DNA of 37,279 bases, from the NCBI GenBank assembly GCA_020247085.1, contig JADCJJ010000594.1, positions 1 through 37,279 on the forward strand. The letters run 5' to 3'. The position numbers and the translations under genes were made by a program. Origin of the DNA: Myxococcaceae bacterium. Its GTDB lineage: Bacteria; Myxococcota; Myxococcia; Myxococcales; Myxococcaceae. This document shows positions 22,479 to 30,209 of this stretch, in pieces. The notes under the pieces are model-generated. The model saw only the letters and a list, made by a program, of their open reading frames with translations, was not told the origin of the DNA and ran no database searches. Position 1 is the stretch's first letter. Every line of letters starts with the position of its first letter.

Positions 22479-23801
22479 ATGTTTCCTGTGGTGCCCATGA
22501 TGCGATGGACGGCAGCGCGACTGGGGGTCCTGGGGCTGACGCTCGGAGCCGTGGCGCAGGCGCAGGTGACGACCGTAGGTGAGATCGTCGTGGTGCCCGA
22601 CACGACGGGGAGCATCCACCAGCGGGTGATGGGCTTTTCGCTGCCGGGGCTGGTGCCGGCGCAAGGGCGCGCCTGCCAGGACGCGGCGCGCGCCGCGCTG
22701 GGGGTGCTGGCGGACGAGTACGACTTTCTCGTCGTCGTCCTGTCAGAGAACGTGCCCGGTCCGACGAACACGCCGGCGTACCAGCAGGCCCGGGTGACGG
22801 TGCAGAACATCGGCCAGAACCCGCTGCTCAACGACGCCCAGCCCTTCGGCAGCCGGGCGAAGCTGCAGGGGTGCCTCTTCATGGGGTCGGCGGTGCGCCT
22901 GCCGGCCGACCCCGATCAGCGAGCCGACCTCGGCTCAGGGAACGTCGGGCTGACCGCCGTCGAGGTGCTCGGCCACGAGTTCGGCCACGCCTGGCTCGTC
23001 GGCGCCGACTACCGCGAGGGCAACATGAAGCAAGAGGACCTGCGCTCGGGCGATCGCCACTACCACCCGCGCGTCGATTCCCGCTCAGTGATGTTCGGCG
23101 GCTGCATCGATTCGCTCGGCGGCGGGGCCTTTCGCGTCAGCCCGTGCGCCCGGAAGTACAACGGCCTCGACCAGTACTTCATGGGGCTGCTGCCGGCGTC
23201 GCAGGTGCCGCCGCTGCGACGCATCTGGGGCGAAGGCGCCTCGGATCCGCCCTACCCGCTCGCGCCCGGCGCGCCGAGCGTCGTCATCATGGGCAGTGAG
23301 CGGCAGATCTCCGTCGATGCGGTGGTGCAGGAGATGGGTGCGCGGGTGCCCGCCTTCCCCAACACGCAGCGCTGCTTCCGCACTGGCTTCGTGCTGGTCA
23401 CGCGGGGCGCCCCCGTTGGGGAGCAGCTCGTGAAGATCGACGCCTACCGGCGCCGCTTCGGCGAGTGGTTCTCGTGGGCGACGGACGGCAACGGCGCCGT
23501 CGACACCCGGGCGCTGGGCGCCGGCTGTGTCGTCCCCGTGGTGGATGGTGGCGTCGCGGTGCCCGAGGACGGGGGCACGTCGATGCCGACAGATGGCGGG
23601 GTCGACGGAGGAGTCGGTGAAGGTGCGCTGGCAGATGCGGGCAAAGACGCGCCGCCACCTGGGAGCGGTCCGCCCGGAGAGCGCATCGAGAACGCGGTGC
23701 TTCGGCCCGCCGGATGCGGATGCAGCTCGACCGATGGGGCCGGGCTCATCGCCCTGGTGGTGCTGGTGATCGCGGTTCGGCAGCGCGCCTCGGTCAGGTG
23801 A
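22479..23801 (+). CDS. Exported HExxH protein with MYXO-CTERM-like anchor
   Basis: 440 aa. A signal peptide lies at about 7-28 (MMRWTAARLGVLGLTLGAVA, cleavage near AQAQ); the ATGs at 22497 or 22500 are alternative starts. The central domain (about 30-360) contains LGHEFGHAWLVGAD, a zincin-type HExxH at H166-H170; the third zinc ligand is not obvious. Several cysteines suggest disulfides outside the cytoplasm. Residues about 365-405 form a Gly/Asp-rich linker (DGGVDGGVGEG). The C-terminus has GCGCSS, a hydrophobic stretch and a final RQR, which matches the MYXO-CTERM sorting tail typical of myxobacteria. It is likely a surface-held metallopeptidase of unknown substrate. Confidence 0.82.
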   Translation: MFPVVPMMRWTAARLGVLGLTLGAVAQAQVTTVGEIVVVPDTTGSIHQRVMGFSLPGLVPAQGRACQDAARAALGVLADEYDFLVVVLSENVPGPTNTPAYQQARVTVQNIGQNPLLNDAQPFGSRAKLQGCLFMGSAVRLPADPDQRADLGSGNVGLTAVEVLGHEFGHAWLVGADYREGNMKQEDLRSGDRHYHPRVDSRSVMFGGCIDSLGGGAFRVSPCARKYNGLDQYFMGLLPASQVPPLRRIWGEGASDPPYPLAPGAPSVVIMGSERQISVDAVVQEMGARVPAFPNTQRCFRTGFVLVTRGAPVGEQLVKIDAYRRRFGEWFSWATDGNGAVDTRALGAGCVVPVVDGGVAVPEDGGTSMPTDGGVDGGVGEGALADAGKDAPPPGSGPPGERIENAVLRPAGCGCSSTDGAGLIALVVLVIAVRQRASVR

Positions 23802-23875
23802 CCGACACGCGGCGTTGTGCCGCGCACGAACCGCTGCGGCGAGCGGCAGGAGCGCCTCTTGCCACCGAACGTGAC

Positions 23876-23910
23876 GAGGCCCGGCAGTGCACGCGCGCAC
23901 GCCGGGCCTC
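23876..23910. terminator. Bidirectional hairpin between convergent genes
   Basis: GAGGCCCGGC (23876-23885) pairs perfectly with GCCGGGCCTC (23901-23910). After one unpaired base the stem continues with GTGC (23887-23890) and GCAC (23897-23900). It lies between the convergent MYXO-CTERM and fasciclin genes, 19 bp past the fasciclin stop. There is no U-run on either side, so termination efficiency is uncertain. Confidence 0.6.
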
Positions 23911-23929
23911 TCGAGACTTCGAAGGGCCG

Positions 23930-24478
23930 TTACTTGGGCATGATCACGGTGTCGATGACGTGGATGACGCCGTTCGACGCCGTGACGTCGGTCTTGACGA
24001 CGTTGGCGCCGTCGACCTTGACCTTGCCGTCCTTCAGGCCGAGCACGAACTCGCGGCCCTCGACGGTCTGCACCTTGCTGCCGTCCTTCATCTTGAGGAC
24101 GTCGGCCGCCGGAATGGCGCCCGCGACCACGTGGTAGGTGAGCACGGCCTTCAGCTTGGCCTTGTCCTTGAGCAGCGCGTCGAGGTCCTTCTTGGCGATC
24201 TTCGCGAACGCCTCGTCAGTGGGCGCGAAGACGGTGAACGGCCCCTTGCCCTTGAGCGTCTCGATGAGCCCGGCCTCGGTGAGGGCGGTGGCCAGCGTCT
24301 TGAACGACCCGGCCGCGACGGCGGTGTCGATGATGTCCTTCGGGGCCTCGGCGGGCTTTGCCTCAGCGGCCTTCGGAGCCTCGGCGGGCTTCGCCGGCTC
24401 AGCGGCCTTCGGGTCCTTCTTCTGCGCGAACGACACGGAGGCCACCACGAGGGTGACCAGCATCAGCAGCTTCTTCAT
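23930..24478 (-). CDS. Exported fasciclin (FAS1) domain protein
   Basis: 182 aa. The signal peptide [18 protein letters not shown] is cut near residue 18. A Lys/Pro/Ala/Glu-rich linker with repeated [11 protein letters not shown] units spans about 19-46. One FAS1 domain fills 47-182: its first conserved box is [16 protein letters not shown], a YHVVAG segment follows, and it ends [15 protein letters not shown]. These are the classic H1, YH and H2 boxes. Single FAS1 proteins are adhesion or matrix proteins in many bacteria. GGGGAG precedes the ATG by about 8 bases, the best ribosome site in this part of the window. Transcription may start from the promoter at 24530-24558. Confidence 0.94.
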   Translation of the reverse strand: MKKLLMLVTLVVASVSFAQKKDPKAAEPAKPAEAPKAAEAKPAEAPKDIIDTAVAAGSFKTLATALTEAGLIETLKGKGPFTVFAPTDEAFAKIAKKDLDALLKDKAKLKAVLTYHVVAGAIPAADVLKMKDGSKVQTVEGREFVLGLKDGKVKVDGANVVKTDVTASNGVIHVIDTVIMPK

Positions 24479-24502
24479 TGTGTTCTCCCCTGACTTGGAA
24501 AC

Positions 24503-24527
24503 GGCGCGGCTCGGACGAGCCGGCGCC
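24503..24527 (-). promoter_or_regulatory. Hairpin in the fasciclin gene leader
   Basis: GGCTCG (24508-24513) and CGAGCC (24516-24521) form a 6-bp stem with a 2-base loop. After one bulge the stem continues with GGCGC (24503-24507) and GCGCC (24523-24527). It sits between the probable promoter and the ribosome site and may stabilise the 5' leader or act as an operator. Confidence 0.35.
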
Positions 24528-24529
24528 AA

Positions 24530-24558
24530 GAGGTATTCACGTCGATGATTGGAATCAA
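24530..24558 (-). promoter_or_regulatory. Possible sigma-70 promoter of the fasciclin gene
   Basis: On the minus strand TTGATT (24558-24553) is followed after 17 bases by TACCTC (24535-24530). The -35 is fair and the -10 weak. The segment is more AT-rich than its surroundings and lies about 50 bases upstream of the ATG. Confidence 0.3.
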
Positions 24559-24591
24559 CCGGGAGTGCGCGCCGCGCGCTATGTCGCGCGC

Positions 24592-25098
24592 ATGCCTCCG
24601 CTCCCGCCAAAGCGCCCCGTCGAGTCCGTGACCGAGATGACACAGCTCCTCCTGCCGGGAGACGCGAACGCGCTCGGGGCGGCCTTCGGCGGCAGCGTCA
24701 TGGGGTGGATCGACATCTGCGCGGCGGTGTGCGCGCAGCGGCACGCGCGCCAGCTCGTCGTGACGGCCTCGATGGACGACCTGCATTTCCATGCGCCCAT
24801 CAAGGTGGGCATGGCGGTGACGCTGCGGGCGCGGGTCATCGCGGCCTTCACGACGTCGATGGAGGTGGGGGTGACGGTGCACAGCGAGCATCCGGTGACC
24901 GGGGAGCGGAACCTGACGACGAGCGCCCTGCTCACCTTCGTGGCGCTCGACAAGGACGGAAAGAAGCTACCGGTGCCACCGCTGGTGCTCGAGACGAACG
25001 AGGAACGCACGGCTGCGGCGGACGCGACCGAGCGTCGCGCGGAGCGCCTGGCCCGCAAAGACCGTGGCGCACGCTGGCTGACGCTCGTTCAGCAGTGA
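24592..25098 (+). CDS. Acyl-CoA thioesterase, hotdog fold (YciA/BACH-like)
   Basis: 168 aa from the ATG at 24592. The hotdog core reads [20 protein letters not shown], in which the Asp after the helix turn (WIDICA) is the usual catalytic residue. [20 protein letters not shown] and [20 protein letters not shown] follow. It should hydrolyse acyl-CoA to free acid and CoA as a hexamer in the cytoplasm. An ATG at 24581 is out of frame. The C-terminal tail is rich in Glu, Arg and Ala. The gene is divergent from the fasciclin gene and 81 bp from the convergent Fe-S carrier gene. An acyl-CoA dehydrogenase gene nearby suggests a lipid-metabolism neighbourhood. Confidence 0.9.
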   Translation: MPPLPPKRPVESVTEMTQLLLPGDANALGAAFGGSVMGWIDICAAVCAQRHARQLVVTASMDDLHFHAPIKVGMAVTLRARVIAAFTTSMEVGVTVHSEHPVTGERNLTTSALLTFVALDKDGKKLPVPPLVLETNEERTAAADATERRAERLARKDRGARWLTLVQQ

Positions 25099-25158
25099 CG
25101 CCCGTTGGCGGTGGGGCCCTCGGCGTCGGCGAGCGGCGCGGCGTGACGCGCCCGTTCG

Positions 25159-25175
25159 GCGCCCGTGACGGGCGC
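25159..25175. terminator. Short hairpin between convergent genes
   Basis: GCGCCCG (25159-25165) and CGGGCGC (25169-25175) form a perfect 7-bp stem with loop TGA, immediately before the stop of the minus-strand Fe-S carrier gene. There is no U-run. The similar hairpin at 31701-31717 also lies at a convergent junction. Confidence 0.4.
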
Positions 25176-25178
25176 TGC

Positions 25179-25574
25179 TCACGCCGAGAACGACGAGCCG
25201 CACCCGCACGACGACTTGGCGTTGGGGTTCTCGAACTTGAAGCCGGCCGCCGTGTCGGTCTTCACCCAGTCCATGTGCGTGCCGGCGAGGTACTTCGCCG
25301 ACAGCTTGTCGGTGCAGATCTGCACGCCGTCCTGGGTCCAGACCAGATCGCCCTCCTTCGACTCCTTGACGAGGTTCAGGTCGTACCCGAGGCCGCTGCA
25401 GCCCGCCGGCACGACGCGCACCGAGAGGAAGTGCCCATCGAGCGACTGGGTGCTGATGACCTCTTTGATCTGCGTGACGGCCGCCTCGGTGAGCACGAGC
25501 ACGGCGGGCTCGGTCGCCTGAGCGGGGGCCGACGAGGTCTGGAGCGCGGGAGGAGCGGAGAGCGTGGGGTCCAT
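25179..25574 (-). CDS. A-type iron-sulfur cluster carrier (IscA/ErpA/HesB family)
   Basis: 131 aa from the ATG at 25574; an upstream TTG at 25610 is less likely. Residues 1-22 are a Pro/Ala/Ser-rich extension. The rest is the A-type core, LVLTEAAVTQIKEVI through VVPAGCSGLGYDLNLV to SSCGCGSSF. The three Fe-S ligands are C59, C123 and C125. It should receive and pass on 2Fe-2S or 4Fe-4S clusters to target enzymes. IscA, ErpA and SufA cannot be told apart from sequence alone. No isc or suf genes are adjacent. It follows the acyl-CoA dehydrogenase gene by 60 bp on the same strand and may be co-transcribed with it. Confidence 0.93.
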   Translation of the reverse strand: MDPTLSAPPALQTSSAPAQATEPAVLVLTEAAVTQIKEVISTQSLDGHFLSVRVVPAGCSGLGYDLNLVKESKEGDLVWTQDGVQICTDKLSAKYLAGTHMDWVKTDTAAGFKFENPNAKSSCGCGSSFSA

Positions 25575-25634
25575 GAAGGGCTTGTATATCGACGGGGGTT
25601 CGAGAGGCAAAGCGGCGGGGCGGCGCGCGCCGGG

Positions 25635-26774
25635 TCAGAAGCCGACGAGTTTCGAGACGATCTCCTTCATGATCTCGCTCGTTCCACCGCCGATGGTGAT
25701 GAGGCGAATGTCGCGGAAGGCCCTGGCGATGGGCGTCTCTTCGATGTAGCCCATGCCCCCGTAGAACTGCTGACAGTCGTAGGCGACGCGCTGGGAGAGG
25801 TCGCCAGCGAAGAGCTTCGCCATCGAGATCTCCTTCACCGGGCTCTCCTTCGCCTCGAAGAGTTCGACCGCGTGGTAGGCGAGCCGGCGCGAGGCCTCGA
25901 TGGCGGTGAGGTGCTCGACGAACTTGTGGCGCCACACCTGGTACTTGATGAGGGGCTTGCCGAAGGCGCTGCGCTCGTTGCCGTAGCGAATGGCGTCGTT
26001 CACCATCAGGTCCATGCCCGCGTTCGCGATGAGCGCGGCGGTGAGCCGCTCGCCCTGGAAGTTGGTCATGATGTGGTAGAACCCCTCGTTCTCTTCGCCC
26101 AGCACGTACCGGGCGGGAATGCGGCAATCCTCGAAGAACAAGATGGCCGTGTCGGACGAGAGGTTGCCGATCTTGTCGAGCTTCTTCGAGACAGAGAACC
26201 CCTTCACGTCGGTCGGGAAGGTGAGCAGCGAGATGCCGCCGTAGCCCTCGGGGCCGGTGCGCACCGCCAGGGTGATGAAGTCGGCGCGCGTGCCGTTGGT
26301 GATCCACATCTTCGAGCCGTTGATGACGTAGTCGTCGCCGACGCGGCGGGCCGTCGTCTTGAGGTTGGCGACGTCGCTGCCGACGCCGGGCTCCGAGACG
26401 CCGAGGGCGGCGATCTTCTCACCCTTGAGCGCGGGCTCGAGGAAGAGACGCTTCTGCTCGTCGGTGCCGATCTCGTTGATGATGGGCGTCGCCATCTGCC
26501 CCTGGACGAGGAGCGCCATGTTCACACCGGCGTTGCGGCTGTGCACCAGCTCCTCACAGAACGCCGTGACGTACCAGTAGTCGAGGCCCGAGCCGCCGTA
26601 GCGCGGGTCATGGTTGATACCGAGGAAGCCGAGCTCACCGGCCTTGGCGAACACCTCTTTCGGGAAGATGCCGGCGCGGTCCCACTCGAGCGCGTGCGGC
26701 GCCAGCTCGCGCTCCACCCACTGGTGAACGGACTTGCGGAAGGCTTCATGCTCGGGCGTGAACGGGTTGGGCAT
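25635..26774 (-). CDS. Acyl-CoA dehydrogenase
   Basis: 379 aa, standard size. It catalyses alpha,beta-dehydrogenation of an acyl-CoA with FAD, passing electrons to ETF. The N-terminal helical domain is followed by the FAD-binding beta-domain signatures GVSEPGVGSDVANLKTTA and KMWITNGTRADF. The C-terminal helical domain has RSAFGKPLIKYQVWRHK and CQQFYGGMGYIEETPIARAF, where a Glu of GYIEE is the expected catalytic base, and ends GGTSEIMKEIV. Substrate chain length cannot be fixed. GAGGAG about 11 bases upstream supports the ATG at 26774. It is divergent from the ABC operon. Confidence 0.95.
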   Translation of the reverse strand: MPNPFTPEHEAFRKSVHQWVERELAPHALEWDRAGIFPKEVFAKAGELGFLGINHDPRYGGSGLDYWYVTAFCEELVHSRNAGVNMALLVQGQMATPIINEIGTDEQKRLFLEPALKGEKIAALGVSEPGVGSDVANLKTTARRVGDDYVINGSKMWITNGTRADFITLAVRTGPEGYGGISLLTFPTDVKGFSVSKKLDKIGNLSSDTAILFFEDCRIPARYVLGEENEGFYHIMTNFQGERLTAALIANAGMDLMVNDAIRYGNERSAFGKPLIKYQVWRHKFVEHLTAIEASRRLAYHAVELFEAKESPVKEISMAKLFAGDLSQRVAYDCQQFYGGMGYIEETPIARAFRDIRLITIGGGTSEIMKEIVSKLVGF

Positions 26775-26911
26775 GGCGCTTGTGCTCCTCGGTGCTGGGC
26801 CTCGCGCGGGAGCGCGGGCGGGGTCGGTCGAAGATTGACTTGGGAATCAACACCAACCCCGGGGGTGAACGCAACCACCATCGAACCCAAATCATTCCAT
26901 CGGGTTGCACG

Positions 26912-26940
26912 TTGACTCTGGTGGGGGGGCTCCTTACAAG
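26912..26940 (+). promoter_or_regulatory. Sigma-70-type promoter of the Gld-like ABC operon
   Basis: TTGACT (26912-26917) and TACAAG (26935-26940) are separated by 17 bases and lie 40 bases upstream of the ATPase start. The spacer includes a run of seven G residues (26923-26929). This is the most convincing -35/-10 pair in the window. Confidence 0.6.
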
Positions 26941-26979
26941 TCGCCGCGTCGAGGGCCGCAACCGAGGAGCGCCGTCCGC

Positions 26980-27696
26980 ATGGCGATGATCGAGGTCGAA
27001 GGACTCACCAAGCGCTATCGCGATCGAACGGCGATCGACGGGCTGACGTTCTCGGTGCGCGAAGGCGCCATCGTGGGGTTCTTGGGCCCGAACGGGGCCG
27101 GCAAATCGACGACGATGAAGATCCTCACCGGGTTCATGCCGGCGACGCAGGGCAAGGCGAAGGTGGCGGGCTTCGACGTGTTCGAGCAGCCGCTCGAGGC
27201 GAAGCGGCAGATCGGCTACCTGCCCGAGACGCCGCCGCTATACCCGGAGCTGACGGTGCGGGGCTTCCTCGAGTTCGTCGCCGAGCTCAAGGCGGTGCCG
27301 CGGCGCGAGGTGCGGCGCGAGGTCGAGCGGGTCGCGGCGGCGACCGGCGTCACCAGCGAGCTCGACCGCCTCAACGGCACGCTGTCGAAGGGCTACCGGC
27401 AGCGGGTGGGCATCTCGCAGGCGCTCCTGGGAGGACCGAAGCTGCTGATCCTCGACGAGCCGACCGAAGGGCTCGATCCCCGCCAGCGCAACGAGGTGCT
27501 GCAGCTCGTCAAGGGGTTGGCGGGCAAGCACACGGTGGTGCTGTCGACGCACATCCTCGCCGAGGTGAAGGCCATCTGCGAGCAGGTGCTCATCATCCAC
27601 CGGGGGACGCTGGTCGCGAACGACACGATGGCGGCCATCACCGGCGGCCGTGAGAACGGCCTCGAAGAGAAGTTCATTCAGCTGACCGCGAACTGA
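26980..27696 (+). CDS. ABC transporter ATPase, GldA-like
   Basis: 238 aa from the ATG at 26980 with GAGGAG upstream; ATG 26986 is an alternative. Walker A is GPNGAGKST (36-44), the signature motif is LSKGYRQRVGIS (Lys where LSGGQ has the second Gly), Walker B is LLILDEPTEGLD, and the H-loop is VVLSTH. The sequence most resembles ATPases of ABC-2 systems next to GldF/GldG-type proteins. It is followed after 3 bp by the permease gene. Together they should form a two-subunit inner-membrane transporter. In Bacteroidota related proteins support gliding; in other phyla the substrate is unknown. Confidence 0.93.
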   Translation: MAMIEVEGLTKRYRDRTAIDGLTFSVREGAIVGFLGPNGAGKSTTMKILTGFMPATQGKAKVAGFDVFEQPLEAKRQIGYLPETPPLYPELTVRGFLEFVAELKAVPRREVRREVERVAAATGVTSELDRLNGTLSKGYRQRVGISQALLGGPKLLILDEPTEGLDPRQRNEVLQLVKGLAGKHTVVLSTHILAEVKAICEQVLIIHRGTLVANDTMAAITGGRENGLEEKFIQLTAN

Positions 27697-27699
27697 GCC

Positions 27700-28527
27700 A
27701 TGCGCACCATCCTCGCCATCGCGAAGAAAGAGCTGACGATCTTCCTCACCACGCCCTGGGCGTGGATCGTCTTCACCTTCTTCAGCTTCGTCGCCTCGAC
27801 GTTCTTCATGAACGCACTCACCGACTTCCGCCGCGCGCACGCCGACGTGGCGCAGCTATCGGGCGGGTGGAGCCAGGTCGAGCCCGAGTTCCAGTTCCTG
27901 CGCAACCTCACCGACGGCGTCGTCATGCCGACGTTCTCGGCGATGTTGATGGTGCTGATGTTCCTCGTGCCGGTGCTCTCGGCGCGGCTGTTCGCCGACG
28001 AGCGGCGGCAGAAGACGTTCGAGCTGTTGATGACGTCGCCCATCTCGACGACGCAGATCGTCGTCGGCAAGTACCTGGGGGGCCTCTTGCTGGTGTCTCT
28101 CACCATCGCGCTGCTGCTGGTGTACCCGCTGGTGCTCACGGCCTACGGCAGCTCGTTCTCGGCGGTGACGTCGGAGAAGACGTCGACGCTCGAGTGGCCG
28201 ACGGTGCTGCTGGGCTTCCTGGGGCTGCTGGTGTGGGGGGCCGCGCTGCTCGCCATCGGCACCTTCATCTCGTCGCTCACCGAGTCGGTGATCGTCGCCA
28301 TCGTGGTGACGTTCTGCGTGTCGCTGCTGCTGCTGCTCGTCCGAATCCTCGCGCCGGGCGCCGGCGAGCCGCTGCGGAGCGTGCTCGAGTACGCCTCGTT
28401 CGAGGCGCAGCTGCGCAACTTCATGCGGGGCGTGTTCGACCCGCGACCGCTCGTGTTCTTCGCGAGCCTCATCGCGGCGTTCCTAGTGGCGACGCACCGG
28501 TCGGTCGAGTCGAGGCGATGGGTATGA
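27700..28527 (+). CDS. ABC-2 type permease, GldF-like
   Basis: 275 aa with six hydrophobic segments at about 20-38, 73-98, 126-149, 168-192, 196-218 and 250-266. A conserved cytoplasmic loop reads DERRQKTFELLMTSPISTTQ, the usual coupling region after TM2 in this family, and the sixth helix is preceded by AQLRNFMRGVFDPRPL. It is the membrane partner of the ATPase encoded 3 bp upstream. Its stop overlaps the ATG of the next gene (ATGA at 28524-28527). Confidence 0.92.
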   Translation: MRTILAIAKKELTIFLTTPWAWIVFTFFSFVASTFFMNALTDFRRAHADVAQLSGGWSQVEPEFQFLRNLTDGVVMPTFSAMLMVLMFLVPVLSARLFADERRQKTFELLMTSPISTTQIVVGKYLGGLLLVSLTIALLLVYPLVLTAYGSSFSAVTSEKTSTLEWPTVLLGFLGLLVWGAALLAIGTFISSLTESVIVAIVVTFCVSLLLLLVRILAPGAGEPLRSVLEYASFEAQLRNFMRGVFDPRPLVFFASLIAAFLVATHRSVESRRWV

Positions 28528-30095
28528 GGCGGTTCTCGGCGGCCATCGGCGCGACGGGGCTGCTCCTCGTCTTTACCTCGCCCCTCACGCTCGGGGTGAT
28601 GCAGACGTCGCTGGCGGCCTTCTGGGTGAAGCTGGTGCTGGGCCTGCTGCTCGTCGGCGTCTGGGCGGTGCTCAACGGCCAGAAGATCGCCACCTGGGCG
28701 CGCACCGTCTTCTACTTCTCGTCGTCGGCGCTCATCGGGCTGGCCTTCGTGGCGCTCCTCATCGGGGCGAACTTCATCCTCGCGAGGCGGAACCAGACCT
28801 GGGACCTCACGAACAAGAAGCTCAACTCGCTGTCGCAGCAGACCCGCGACACGCTCGCGAGCCTGAGCGAGCCGGTGCGGGTCTACGTCTTCGCCACCGA
28901 GGCGCTCCCGGACACGGTCGAAGATCTGTTGCGCAAATACGCGGCCGAGACGCCCAGGTTCACCTGGGAGCGGGTCAACCCGCGCAAGGCCTTCGAGCTC
29001 GTCGCCCGCTACAAGATCCGCGAGCAGGACTTCGCGGCGGTGCTGGTGCGCAACCCCGACACGCCCACCGAGGCGTCGGCGAAGGCGAGCCTGCCGGCGC
29101 TGGCCGACCCCGGCAAGGGCGAGGCCGAGCTCACCAATGCGCTCATCCGCCTCGTCAAGGTCGGCGAGCAGCACGTTTACTTCCTCGAGGGGCATGGCGA
29201 GCTGCCGCTCGAGGCGCCGAAGCTGCCTGACGAGAGCGGCGTGCCTCCGAACCTCGAGCGGGTGCGCGCTGCGCTCACGGCCGATGGCTACGACGTGGCG
29301 GGGCTCAACCTGGTCGAGAAAGGCCAGATCCCCACGGACGCCGCGGCCCTCGTCATCGCCGGCGCCCGCGCACCATTTACCGAGGGCGAGAAGCGACTGC
29401 TCGAGCAGTACCTCGACGAGGGCGGGCGGCTGCTCTACTTCGCGGCGCCCCAGGCCGAGCCCGGGCTCGACGCGGTGCTGGCGAAGTACGGCGTGCAGAT
29501 CGACAATGGGCTCGTCGCCGACCCACGCCTCGAAGAGAAGCAACCGTACTTCATCGTCACGCCCTTCTTCGGAGAGCACGAGCTGGTGGCGGCCCTCAAG
29601 GCGACGAAGATGAACGTCTACATGGAGGCCGCGCGGTCGATCACCGTGCTGCGTGAGGGCACCCTGCCGGGCGTGAAGGCCACCGCGGCGGTGCTGACGA
29701 CGCCCGACGCGTGGCTCGAGACGAAGCTCGACCAGCCGCCCGATCTCGACGCCGGAGAGAAGTCGGGGCAGCTGGCGGTGGTGACGGTGTCGACGCGCGA
29801 CGTGTCGGCGGCCACCGCGCGTTCCCCGCAGACCCGCGTGGTGGCGCTGGGCAGTTTCCTGCTGCTGTGGAAGCTGTTCGCCCTCGAGCCCAACCGGAAC
29901 CTGGTGCTGAACGCCCTCGGCTGGGCCAGCAACCAGCCGGCGAAGCTGGCCCTTCGCCCGCCCGACCGCGACATCTCGTCGCTCGAGGTCGACAGCGCGA
30001 TGATGAGCAACATCGGCCTCGTCGTGATGGACGTCATCCCCACCCTGCTGATCGCCGTCGGCCTCACCATCTGGCTGGCGCGCCGCGCGCGCTGA
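28524..30095 (+). CDS. GldG-like ABC-associated membrane protein
   Basis: 523 aa. The ATG at 28524 overlaps the permease stop and has GAGG 8 bases upstream, which favours it over the ATG at 28518. Three hydrophobic segments lie at the N-terminus (about 5-85) and one at the C-terminus (about 497-518). Between them is a large soluble domain that should face the periplasm and matches the ABC-type uncharacterised auxiliary family (ARRNQTWDLTNKKLNSLSQQ, YFLEGHGELPL, FTEGEKRLLEQYLDEGGRLL). GldG family proteins act with GldF and GldA in a complex whose transported substrate is unknown. A DUF4340 gene follows after 114 bp, as is common for this cluster. Confidence 0.9.
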   Translation: MRRFSAAIGATGLLLVFTSPLTLGVMQTSLAAFWVKLVLGLLLVGVWAVLNGQKIATWARTVFYFSSSALIGLAFVALLIGANFILARRNQTWDLTNKKLNSLSQQTRDTLASLSEPVRVYVFATEALPDTVEDLLRKYAAETPRFTWERVNPRKAFELVARYKIREQDFAAVLVRNPDTPTEASAKASLPALADPGKGEAELTNALIRLVKVGEQHVYFLEGHGELPLEAPKLPDESGVPPNLERVRAALTADGYDVAGLNLVEKGQIPTDAAALVIAGARAPFTEGEKRLLEQYLDEGGRLLYFAAPQAEPGLDAVLAKYGVQIDNGLVADPRLEEKQPYFIVTPFFGEHELVAALKATKMNVYMEAARSITVLREGTLPGVKATAAVLTTPDAWLETKLDQPPDLDAGEKSGQLAVVTVSTRDVSAATARSPQTRVVALGSFLLLWKLFALEPNRNLVLNALGWASNQPAKLALRPPDRDISSLEVDSAMMSNIGLVVMDVIPTLLIAVGLTIWLARRAR

Positions 30096-30209
30096 GGGCC
30101 TGCGCATGCGCCGGTCTCCCGCTCCCTCGACGGCCGCTGCCCGACCGAGCTCCGCGAAGGCCCCTCGAGACGGGGGCGCAGCGCCTGGCGGGGAAGGTCG
30201 AACGAGCCC

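Noticed and set aside
26835-26850. TTGA...TCAA as a palindromic operator before the acyl-CoA dehydrogenase.
   Set aside because: Only the outer 4-5 bases pair and the inner arms do not match.
26923-26929. Run of seven G in the ABC-operon promoter spacer as a phase-variation switch.
   Set aside because: The tract is short, and single G runs of this length are expected in such GC-rich DNA.
28143-30107. Minus-strand open frame of 654 codons opposite the GldG-like gene.
   Set aside because: Its product is low-complexity Arg/Glu/Leu-rich, and the plus strand has clear family motifs and overlaps with its neighbours.
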